Positions 5,354 through 11,725 of a stretch of DNA of 13,428 nt are shown here, in pieces. Both the position numbers and the translations under genes were made by a program. The DNA is from an uncultured Variovorax sp. (lineage in GTDB: Bacteria > Pseudomonadota > Gammaproteobacteria > Burkholderiales > Burkholderiaceae), in assembly GCA_946478645.1 (NCBI GenBank), contig CAMLCW010000107.1, positions 1 to 13,428 on the forward strand. The letters run 5' to 3'. Numbering within the stretch: the first letter of the stretch is position 1; each line of letters begins with the position of its first letter. The notes below the pieces were generated by a model, which made no database searches, had not been told where the DNA came from, and saw only the letters and a program-made list of their open reading frames with translations.

Positions 5354-6250
5354 TCAGCCGCGCCCGAACAGTTCCGCCAGCGTGCGCCGCAGCCAGGCGT
5401 TGCCGGCGTCGGCATGGAAGCGCTCGTGCCAGTGCTGCTTGACCGCGTAGGCGGGCAGCTCGAACGGCGGCTCCAGCAGCTTGACCGGTTCCTGCGTCGC
5501 GAGCACCTTGCCGAGGATCGCCGGCACGATCACGATCAGCTCGGTCTGCGCCACGATGCGCGCCACGCTCAGGAAGCTCGACAGGCTGGCTACCACGTGG
5601 CGCCTGAGGCCGAGCCGCGCGATGGTCTTGTCGACGATGGCATGGCCGGTGCCGGACGAGGCCACCACCGCATGCGCCTCGGTCTCGAAGCGCTTCTGCG
5701 TGAGCCGCGCGCCGATGCGCGGATGGTCGCGCGCCGCGAGGCAGACGAAGTTCTGCATGAAGAGCGTCTGCTGGTAGAAGCCCGCGTCGAGCTGCGGCAT
5801 GAAGCCCACCGCCAGGTCGACCGCGCCGTCCTCGAGCCGGCGCGCGCTCTCGGTCGAGATGATCTCGGTCTCGATGCGCACGCCGGGCGCGGCCTGCCGC
5901 AGGTGGTCGAGCAGCGCCGGCAGCAGCACCACTTCGCTGATGTCGGTCATGCAGATGCGGAAGCTGCGCTGCGCGGTGGCCGGGTCGAAGCTGGCGCGCC
6001 CGCCCTTGGCGCGGTTCAGCCGGTCGAGGATGTCGAGCACCAGCGGCTGGATCTGCCGCGCATAGGGCGTGGGCTCCATGCCGCGCGAGGTGCGCACGAA
6101 CAGCCGGTCGCCGAAGTGCGTGCGCAGTCGCCCGAGTGCGGTGCTGGCGGCGGACTGCGAGAGGCCGAGCCGCTCGGCGGCGCTCGACACGTTGGCGGTC
6201 TTGTAGACCTCGTCGAACACCAGCAGCCATTCGAGATCGAGCTGGGCCAT
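5354..6250 (-). CDS. LysR family transcriptional regulator (likely of the gentisate/3-hydroxybenzoate genes)
   Basis: A 298-residue LysR-type regulator of standard length. The winged helix-turn-helix is at about 4-63, with KTANVSSAAERLGLSQSAAS (17-36) and the following TALGRLRTHFGDRLFVRTSR. The effector-binding domain spans ~90-295, beginning RSFRICMTDISEVVLLPALL, which resembles NahR/NodD/LinR-type members that often bind aromatic effectors. ATG 6250 has CAGGAG nine bases upstream. It is divergent from gentisate 1,2-dioxygenase with a 154-base shared region, the classic arrangement for a LysR activator of a catabolic operon. The effector is inferred to be 3-hydroxybenzoate, gentisate or a related compound; this is not shown by sequence. 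Confidence 0.92.
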   Translation of the reverse strand: MAQLDLEWLLVFDEVYKTANVSSAAERLGLSQSAASTALGRLRTHFGDRLFVRTSRGMEPTPYARQIQPLVLDILDRLNRAKGGRASFDPATAQRSFRICMTDISEVVLLPALLDHLRQAAPGVRIETEIISTESARRLEDGAVDLAVGFMPQLDAGFYQQTLFMQNFVCLAARDHPRIGARLTQKRFETEAHAVVASSGTGHAIVDKTIARLGLRRHVVASLSSFLSVARIVAQTELIVIVPAILGKVLATQEPVKLLEPPFELPAYAVKQHWHERFHADAGNAWLRRTLAELFGRG

Positions 6251-6288
6251 GTCGCGCCACTCCTGCGTTTTGTAAGAAAGAAGCGAGC

Positions 6289-6306
6289 ATTATCGAAAAA
6301 CGCGAT
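6289..6306. promoter_or_regulatory. Candidate LysR box overlapping the LysR-gene -10 in the divergent promoter region
   Basis: ATCG-N7-CGAT (6292-6306) is an imperfect dyad that includes the LysR-type T-N11-A pattern (T6293, A6305). On the minus strand GATAAT (6289-6294) is a good -10 for the LysR gene, about 40 bases before its start, and the dyad overlaps it, as expected for autorepression. For the divergent operon a weak TTGCGC (6329-6334), 17-base spacer and CAAGAT (6352-6357) would place the dyad upstream of the -35. This rests on pattern matching only. Confidence 0.4.
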
Positions 6307-6404
6307 CGAGCCTATCGCCCGAGCCCGGTTGCGCCAATAGTGGTGCCGGCGCAAGATCGTCCCCTGCCCAAGGAGCCACGGCCGCACGCCGCCGGAGACC
6401 ACGA

Positions 6405-7490
6405 ATGAACCCCACTGCCAGCAAGCCCGCCGCCCCGGCCCCCGCCAACGCCGCCGAGCGCCGCGCCTATTACGAGCGCATCCGCCCGCTGCACCTCACG
6501 CCGCTGTGGGAGTCGCTGCATGCGCTGGTGCCGCGCGAGCCCGCCACGCCGTGCGTCCCCGCGCTCTGGCGCTACGACGAGATCCGGCCGCTGCTGATGG
6601 CGTCGGCCGATCTCATCACCGCCGAGGAAGCGGTGCGCCGCGTGCTCGTGCTCGAAAACCCCGCGCTGCCCGGCAACTCGTCGATCACGCAGTCGATCTA
6701 CGCCGGCCTGCAGCTCATCATGCCGGGCGAGGTGGCGCCGTCGCACCGCCACGTGCAGTCGGCGCTGCGCTTCATCGTCGACGGCAAGGGCGCCTACACC
6801 ACGGTGGGCGGCGAGCGCACCACCATGTACCCCGGCGACTTCATCATCACGCCGTCGTGGGCCTGGCACGACCACGGCAACGAGGGCATCGGCGGCACGG
6901 TGGAGCCGGTGGTCTGGCTCGACGGCCTCGACATTCCGATGCTGCGCTTCTTCGACGCCGGCTTCGCCGAGAACGACGATGCCAAGGTGCAGCACGTTGC
7001 GCGCCCCGAGGGCAACAGCCTCGCGCGCTTCGGCCACAACATGGTGCCGGTGCGCCACGACCATGTCTCGCCCACCTCGCCGATCTTCAACTATCCCTAC
7101 ACCCGCAGCCGCGAGGCGCTGGCCCTGCTGCAGAAGCAGGAAGCGCCCGACGCCTGGCTCGGCCACAAGCTGCGCTACATCAACCCGCTGACCGGTGGTG
7201 CGCCGATGCCGACCATCGGCACCCAGCTGCAGCTGCTGCCCAAGGGCTTCGCGGGCAAGGCGCACCGCATGACCGACGGCACGGTCTACAGCGTGGTCGA
7301 GGGCCGCGGCACGGCCGAGATCGCGGGCCAGCGCTTCGACTTCGCGCCGCGCGACACCTTCGTCGTGCCCTCGTGGGCGCCGCTGCGCCTGTTGGCGCCC
7401 GGCGAGGACGTGGTGCTGTTCAGCTTCTCCGACCGACCGGTGCAGCAGGCCATGGGCGTGCTGCGCGAAGCCTTCCTCGACGACGCCTGA
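6405..7490 (+). CDS. Gentisate 1,2-dioxygenase
   Basis: A 361-residue bicupin enzyme, close to the ~350 typical of the family. It is an Fe(II) ring-cleavage dioxygenase that opens gentisate (2,5-dihydroxybenzoate) between C1 and C2 to give maleylpyruvate. The N-terminal part has [20 protein letters not shown] (18-37), a familiar gentisate dioxygenase opening. The first cupin carries the metal-ligand region [20 protein letters not shown] (112-131, H114 and H116) and [10 protein letters not shown] (152-161, H155 and H157). The second cupin occupies about 260-350 ([31 protein letters not shown]) and lacks an obvious full metal triad, as is usual. GGAGA (6394-6398) precedes ATG 6405 by six bases. 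It is the first gene of the aromatic operon and divergent from the LysR gene. It is equivalent to NagI/GtdA/MhbD in function; the symbol is left open. Confidence 0.93.
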   Translation: MNPTASKPAAPAPANAAERRAYYERIRPLHLTPLWESLHALVPREPATPCVPALWRYDEIRPLLMASADLITAEEAVRRVLVLENPALPGNSSITQSIYAGLQLIMPGEVAPSHRHVQSALRFIVDGKGAYTTVGGERTTMYPGDFIITPSWAWHDHGNEGIGGTVEPVVWLDGLDIPMLRFFDAGFAENDDAKVQHVARPEGNSLARFGHNMVPVRHDHVSPTSPIFNYPYTRSREALALLQKQEAPDAWLGHKLRYINPLTGGAPMPTIGTQLQLLPKGFAGKAHRMTDGTVYSVVEGRGTAEIAGQRFDFAPRDTFVVPSWAPLRLLAPGEDVVLFSFSDRPVQQAMGVLREAFLDDA

Positions 7491-7566
7491 GCACGTCCGC
7501 CGGCCTTTCTTCTTTTTTTTGTTTCTTGTTTCGACCATGGCCGCCGCGTGCGGCAGGAGCCTTCTC

Positions 7567-8271
7567 ATGTCATTCGTCTTCACGCCCCCTTCGATCGTCG
7601 GGCTGCCCATCGCCGGCACCGACCAGCAGTTTCCCGTGCGCCGCGTCTACTGCGTGGGCCGCAACTACGCGGCGCATGCGCGCGAGATGGGCTTCGACCC
7701 CGACCGCGAGGCGCCGTTCTTCTTCTGCAAGCCCAACGACGACGCCTCGGTGGTGCCGGTGGCCGAAGGCCAAACGGGCGCCATTCCCTATCCGCCGCTC
7801 ACGAGCAACTACCACTACGAGGCCGAGCTCGTCGTGGCCATCGGCAAGGCCGGCCGCGACATTCCGGTCGAACAGGCCGCGCGCCACATCCATGGCTACG
7901 CCGTGGGGCTCGACATGACGCGCCGCGACCTGCAGATGAAGATGCGCGAGCAGGGCCGCCCGTGGGAGATCGGCAAGGCCTTCGACTTCTCCGCGCCGAT
8001 CGCGCCGCTGCGCACGCTGGCCGACGTGGGCGAGATCGATGCCGGCGCCATCGTGCTCGAGGTCGATGGCCAGGTGCGCCAGAAGAGCGACATCACGCAC
8101 CTGATCTGGTCGGTGAACGAAGTCATCGCCAACCTGTCGACGCTCTTCACGCTGCAGCCCGGCGACCTGATCTTCACCGGCACGCCCGAAGGCGTGGGCG
8201 CGGTGAAGGCCGGTCAGACGATCACGGTGCGCATCGACCGCCTGCCTTCGCTCACCGTGCGCATCGACTGA
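7567..8271 (+). CDS. Fumarylacetoacetate hydrolase family protein, probable fumarylpyruvate hydrolase
   Basis: A 234-residue FAH-fold hydrolase (PF01557). In the gentisate pathway this family (NagK/MhbH) splits fumarylpyruvate into fumarate and pyruvate; some members instead hydrolyse maleylpyruvate directly. Seen: VYCVGRNYAAHAREMG (28-42), then the metal-binding acids E85 and E87 in NYHYEAELVVAIG and D116 in YAVGLDMTRRDLQ, followed by KAFDFSAPI and DLIFTGTPEGVG near the C-terminus. ATG 7567 has AGGAG (7555-7559) seven bases upstream; an in-frame ATG at 7537 is less well supported. The 76-base gap behind the dioxygenase contains a T/C-rich tract (7506-7530). The stop is six bases before the next gene, so the two are tightly coupled. 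No maleylpyruvate isomerase lies beside it. Confidence 0.9.
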   Translation: MSFVFTPPSIVGLPIAGTDQQFPVRRVYCVGRNYAAHAREMGFDPDREAPFFFCKPNDDASVVPVAEGQTGAIPYPPLTSNYHYEAELVVAIGKAGRDIPVEQAARHIHGYAVGLDMTRRDLQMKMREQGRPWEIGKAFDFSAPIAPLRTLADVGEIDAGAIVLEVDGQVRQKSDITHLIWSVNEVIANLSTLFTLQPGDLIFTGTPEGVGAVKAGQTITVRIDRLPSLTVRID

Positions 8272-8277
8272 GCTTCC

Positions 8278-9504
8278 ATGACCGCATCGAAGAATCCTCC
8301 CACCGTACTGCTGGTCGGCGGCGGCATCGGCGGCATGGCCGCGGCGCTGGCGCTCGCGCGGCTCGGCGTGTCGATCGACCTGCTCGAGCAGAGCGCCACC
8401 ATCGGCGAGATCGGCGCCGGCCTCCAGCTCGGCCCGAATGCCTTCGCGGCGCTCGACGCGCTCGGCGTGGGCGAGGCGGTGCGGCGCGGCTCGGTGTTCA
8501 CCGACCGCCTCGTGATGATGGACGCCGTCGATTGCGGCGAAGTCGCCTCGGTGCCCGTGGGCGAGGCGTTCCGCGCGCGCTTCGGCAATCCGTACGCGGT
8601 GAGCCACCGGGCCGACCTGCACGGCGCGATCCACGAGGCGGTGAAACGCCATCCGCTGATCCGCTTCCACACCTCGGCGCAGGTCGAAGCCATCGACAGC
8701 GGCGCGCGCGGCGTGACGGCGGTCACGCGCGACGGCCGGCGCTTCCAGGCCGACGCGATCGTCGGCTGCGACGGCGTGAAGTCGGTGGTGCGTGCGCAGA
8801 TCGTGGGCGACGCGCCGCGCGTCTCGGGCCATGTGGTGTACCGCGCCGTGGTGCCGGTGGCCGACATGCCGGCCGACCTGCGCTGGAACGCGCCCGTGGT
8901 GTGGGCCGGGCCCGACTGCCACCTCGTGCACTACCCGCTGCGCCATGGCGAGCAGTACAACCTGGTCGTCACTTTCCACAGCCGCGATGAGGAAGAGTGG
9001 GGCGTGACCGACGGCAGCAAGGAAGAGGTGCTCTCGTACTTCGAGGGCGTGCATGCGCGGCCGCGCCAACTGCTCGACCGGCCGACCTCATGGCGCCGCT
9101 GGAGCACGGCCGACCGCGATCCGGTGGCGCGCTGGAGCGACGGCCCGGCCACGCTGCTCGGCGATGCGGCGCATCCGATGATGCAGTACCTCGCGCAGGG
9201 CGCCTGCATGGCGCTCGAAGATGCGGTGACGCTCGGCGAGGCCGTGAAAGCCTGCGGCTTCGACATGCCCGCCGCATTCAGGCGCTATGAAGCGGCGCGC
9301 ATCGCACGCACCGCGCGCGTGGTGCTGTCGGTGCGCGAGATGGGCCGGCTCTACCATGCCAAGGGCGTGGAGCGGCTGGTGCGCAACAGCCTCTGGGCCG
9401 GCCGCACACCCGAACGCTTCTACGATGCGGTCGAGTGGCTCTACGCCTGGCGGCCCGAGCGCTGCCTCGACGACGCGGCCGCCACCGCGGCGCCGTCCTT
9501 CTGA
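8278..9504 (+). CDS. 3-hydroxybenzoate 6-hydroxylase (FAD-dependent monooxygenase, gentisate-forming)
   Basis: A 408-residue class A flavoprotein monooxygenase that uses NADH and O2 to convert 3-hydroxybenzoate to gentisate. The N-terminal dinucleotide motif GGGIGG is at 14-19, with E38 at the end of the second strand. The DG motif is IVGCDGVKSVVR (161-172), and the GD motif is LLGDAAHPMMQYLAQGACMA (293-312). Diagnostic for 3-hydroxybenzoate 6-hydroxylases (RHA1 and Polaromonas NagX type) rather than salicylate 1-hydroxylases are GHVVYRAVV, CHLVHYPLRHGEQYNLVVTF, EEEWGVTDGSKEEV and the C-terminal WAGRTPERFYDAVEWLYAW. The gene starts six bases after the FAH stop without a strong Shine-Dalgarno, consistent with translational coupling. 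It supplies the substrate of the gentisate dioxygenase two genes upstream. Confidence 0.92.
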   Translation: MTASKNPPTVLLVGGGIGGMAAALALARLGVSIDLLEQSATIGEIGAGLQLGPNAFAALDALGVGEAVRRGSVFTDRLVMMDAVDCGEVASVPVGEAFRARFGNPYAVSHRADLHGAIHEAVKRHPLIRFHTSAQVEAIDSGARGVTAVTRDGRRFQADAIVGCDGVKSVVRAQIVGDAPRVSGHVVYRAVVPVADMPADLRWNAPVVWAGPDCHLVHYPLRHGEQYNLVVTFHSRDEEEWGVTDGSKEEVLSYFEGVHARPRQLLDRPTSWRRWSTADRDPVARWSDGPATLLGDAAHPMMQYLAQGACMALEDAVTLGEAVKACGFDMPAAFRRYEAARIARTARVVLSVREMGRLYHAKGVERLVRNSLWAGRTPERFYDAVEWLYAWRPERCLDDAAATAAPSF

Positions 9505-9560
9505 CAAGGGTTTCTTCCATCACGACCATTCGAGGCCTCAAGGCCCAGGAGACAAAAACC

Positions 9561-10544
9561 ATGAACCACTTTTCGCGCACCTTGCTCGCCACCGTGCTCG
9601 CGCTCGGTACCGCCACCGGCGCCCTGGCGCAGGCCGCCGGCGACTTCCCGGCCAAGCCGGTGACGCTGGTCACGCCGTTCGCGGCCGGCAGCGGCCCCGA
9701 TGCGGTGCTGCGGCTGGTGTCCGACAAGCTCTCGCGGCTGTGGAACCAGCGCGTGCTGGTCGACAACCGGCCCGGCGGCGGCGGCTTCATCGCGATCGAC
9801 CAGGCGCGCCGCGCCGCACCCGACGGCTACACGCTGCTGCAGCTCGACAGCGAGCACGTGGCCGCGCTGCCGCACCTGTACAAGTCGCGCAACTTCGTCA
9901 CCTTGCAGCACTTCGATCCGGTCGCCTCGCTGTTTCGCACGCCGTTCTTCGTGGCCGTGGGCAGCGACTCGAAATGGAAGACCATGGGCGACCTGATCGC
10001 CGCCGCCAAGGCCGCGCCCGACGCCATCGTCTACGGCTCGTGGGGCGTCGGCAGCCCCGGCCATCTCGGCGCGCAGCAGCTCGAGGCGCTCACCGGCATC
10101 CGCATGCGCCATGCGCCGTACCGTGAGGTCTCGCAGCTCTACTCGAACGTGGGCACCGGCGAAGTGCCGTGGGCCTTCGCGAGCATTCCGTCGAGCCAGG
10201 GCATCTACAAGGCCGGCAAGCTGCGCTACATCGCGGTGGCGGCACCCAAGCGTATTCCGCAACTGCCCGACGTGCCGACCATGGCCGAGTCCGGCGGTCC
10301 CGCGTCGCTGGAGGTGAACTCCTTCGTCTCGCTGCTCGCGCCCAAGGGCGTGCCCGCGGCCGTGAAGGCGAAGATCAACGCCGACGTCGCCAAAGTCATC
10401 GCCGACCCCGAGATCCGTGCGCGCTTCGACACCTTCGCTTTCGAGCCGCTGGCCTGGTCGCCTGAGGAGATCGAGCGCAACGCCGAGGCCAAGTCCAAGG
10501 TCTATGGCGAGCTGGTGCGCCGCGGCAACATCAGCCTCGAATAG
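9561..10544 (+). CDS. Tripartite tricarboxylate transporter-type periplasmic solute-binding protein (Bug/TctC family), first copy
   Basis: A 327-residue Bug protein (PF03401), exported to the periplasm to bind small, usually carboxylated, molecules. The N-terminus MNHFSRTLLATVLALG...GALA is a Sec signal peptide with likely cleavage after A23 (ALA|QAA). The mature protein begins with FPAKPVTLVTPFAAGSGPDA, the first strand and ligand-carboxylate loop of the family, followed by VLVDNRPGGGGFIAID, YGSWGVGSPGHLGAQQLEAL and RIPQLPDVPTMAESG. ATG 9561 has AGGAGA (9547-9552) eight bases upstream. It lies 56 bases behind the hydroxylase in the same direction and is presumably in the same operon, so an aromatic acid ligand is plausible. 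No TctA/TctB membrane genes are in the window, as is common for orphan Bug proteins. Confidence 0.92.
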   Translation: MNHFSRTLLATVLALGTATGALAQAAGDFPAKPVTLVTPFAAGSGPDAVLRLVSDKLSRLWNQRVLVDNRPGGGGFIAIDQARRAAPDGYTLLQLDSEHVAALPHLYKSRNFVTLQHFDPVASLFRTPFFVAVGSDSKWKTMGDLIAAAKAAPDAIVYGSWGVGSPGHLGAQQLEALTGIRMRHAPYREVSQLYSNVGTGEVPWAFASIPSSQGIYKAGKLRYIAVAAPKRIPQLPDVPTMAESGGPASLEVNSFVSLLAPKGVPAAVKAKINADVAKVIADPEIRARFDTFAFEPLAWSPEEIERNAEAKSKVYGELVRRGNISLE

Positions 10545-10552
10545 CCGCAGCT

Positions 10553-10606
10553 GTTCGCAGAACGAACACGTTCGGCTGTCATCATTACGTTTTTTCACAC
10601 TTCGAA
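10553..10606. promoter_or_regulatory. Cluster of GTTC/GAAC inverted repeats between the two Bug genes
   Basis: The 72-base gap between the two Bug genes holds GTTC-gca-GAAC (10553-10563), CGAAC-ac-GTTCG (10563-10574) and the palindrome TTCGAA (10601-10606), with a T-run (10590-10595) between. The first two could fold in RNA or act as an operator; the T-run is about 16 bases after the second stem, too far for a standard intrinsic terminator. The region probably controls or attenuates expression of the second Bug gene. Confidence 0.3.
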
Positions 10607-10616
10607 CATCACCCCC

Positions 10617-11594
10617 ATGCAAGCCACCAAGAGAGCCCTCCTGATCGCCTGCGGCCTGGCCGCCGCCGCGGCGCTGCCCCTCGCAGCCAGCGCACAAGAT
10701 GCCGCCTGGCCGACCCGGCCCATCCGCCTGATGGTGGGCTTCCCGGGCGGCTCCACGCCCGACATCGCCGCACGCACCATCGCCGAGCCGCTGTCGAAGG
10801 CGCTCGGCCAGCCGGTGGTAGTCGACAACAAGCCCGGCGCGTCGGGCAACATTTCGGCTGACCAGGTGGCCAAGGCGACCGACGACCACACGATCGGCAT
10901 CGTCATCAACGGCAACCTGACCTCGTCGAAGATGCTCTATCCGAAGCTGCCGTACGACCCGGTCAAGGACTTCACCTACCTCTCGCTGATCGCGACCGCG
11001 CCGCTGGTGCTGGTGGCACCGAACGACCTGCCCTCGGGCGCGGCCTTCTTCGATGCGGCGCGCAAGGGCGGCGACAAGTGGAACTACGGCTCGGTGGGCG
11101 TGGGCTCGGTCGGGCACCTCGGCATGGAACTGCTCAAGAGCCGCGTCGCCGGGTTCAACCCCGAGCACGTGCCCTACCAGGGCAACCCGCAGGTCGTCAC
11201 CGCGATGCTCGGCGGCCAGGTCCAGATGGGCCTGATTCCGCCGGGCGTGGCGATGCCGCAAGTGCGCGCCGGCAAGCTCAAGGCCATCGGCCTGACCGGC
11301 GGCCGCAGCGCGCTGGTGCCCGAACTGGCGCCGCTCGCCGATGCCGGCGTGAAGGATTTCAACCTCGAGGTGTGGGTGGCGCTGCTCGGCCCGGCCAACC
11401 TGTCGCAGGCCGCGCAGTCGCGCATCAGCCGCGAACTCGCCGTCGTCATGAAGGACCCCGACGTGCGCCGCAGGCTCTTCGAGCAGGGCTGGCAGGCCGT
11501 GGGCACCTCGCCCGACGGCATGCGCCTGCGCGTGAAGGAAGAGGCCGCGATCATGACCAAGATCATCTCGACGCGCGGCATCAAGCTGCAATAG
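10617..11594 (+). CDS. Tripartite tricarboxylate transporter-type periplasmic solute-binding protein (Bug/TctC family), second copy
   Basis: A 325-residue Bug protein with signal peptide MQATKRALLIACGLAAAAAL and likely cleavage after A26 (ASA|QDA). Family landmarks are WPTRPIRLMVGFPGGSTPDI at about 31-50, PVVVDNKPGASGNISADQVA, NYGSVGVGSVGHLGMELLKS and GGQVQMGLIPPGVAMPQVRA. It is clearly diverged from the first copy (the ligand loop is GFPGGSTPDI against PFAAGSGPDA), so the two probably bind different ligands and this is not a recent tandem duplication. The start agrees with the signal peptide, yet no Shine-Dalgarno is visible: the ten bases before ATG are AACATCACCCCC-like. It ends four bases before repeat copy D and is probably the last gene of the operon. 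Confidence 0.92.
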   Translation: MQATKRALLIACGLAAAAALPLAASAQDAAWPTRPIRLMVGFPGGSTPDIAARTIAEPLSKALGQPVVVDNKPGASGNISADQVAKATDDHTIGIVINGNLTSSKMLYPKLPYDPVKDFTYLSLIATAPLVLVAPNDLPSGAAFFDAARKGGDKWNYGSVGVGSVGHLGMELLKSRVAGFNPEHVPYQGNPQVVTAMLGGQVQMGLIPPGVAMPQVRAGKLKAIGLTGGRSALVPELAPLADAGVKDFNLEVWVALLGPANLSQAAQSRISRELAVVMKDPDVRRRLFEQGWQAVGTSPDGMRLRVKEEAAIMTKIISTRGIKLQ

Positions 11595-11598
11595 GCCA

Positions 11599-11691
11599 GA
11601 CCCACCCCCGTCCCTCGCTCACTTCGTGTAGCTCGACTCCCCCCTCGAGGGGGCAACACCGGCGGCCCGGCAAAGCCGGTTCCGCGGTGTT
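11599..11691 (+). repeat. Dispersed operon-end hairpin element, copy D
   Basis: Same subtype as copy C, beginning four bases after the TAG stop of the second Bug gene. It has GACCCACCCCCG; a degenerate form of the first hairpin (GCT/AGC around CAC-ttc-GTG); CCCCC-tcga-GGGGG (a perfect palindrome); and the interrupted hairpin AACACC/GGTGTT, GCGG/CCGC and CCGGC/GCCGG with loop aaa. It separates the Bug gene from the FAD oxidoreductase. Confidence 0.85.
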
Positions 11692-11707
11692 TCCCGAATC
11701 GATATCC

Positions 11708-11725
11708 ATGGAACCATTTGAATGA
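11708..11725 (+). other. Possible five-codon leader ORF overlapping the oxidoreductase start
   Basis: ATG 11708 opens a tiny frame encoding MEPFE whose TGA overlaps the ATG of the oxidoreductase gene in an ATGA arrangement. Neither start has a strong Shine-Dalgarno; GGAA at 11710-11713 is the best for the main gene. It could be a translationally coupled leader or simply a chance frame. Confidence 0.2.

Noticed and set aside
6329..6357. Sigma-70 promoter for the gentisate operon (TTGCGC, 17 bases, CAAGAT)
   Set aside because: Spacing is right but the -10 matches only three of six positions; it is mentioned as weak context and not listed as a feature of its own.
7570..9069. Minus-strand open frame of 499 codons
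   Set aside because: It is the antisense shadow of the hydrolase and hydroxylase genes, which carry clear catalytic motifs.
9441..11591. Very long minus-strand open frame (716 codons)
   Set aside because: It is antisense to the two Bug genes, which have signal peptides and family motifs. The translated product is R/H/A-rich low-complexity sequence typical of shadow frames in high-GC DNA.
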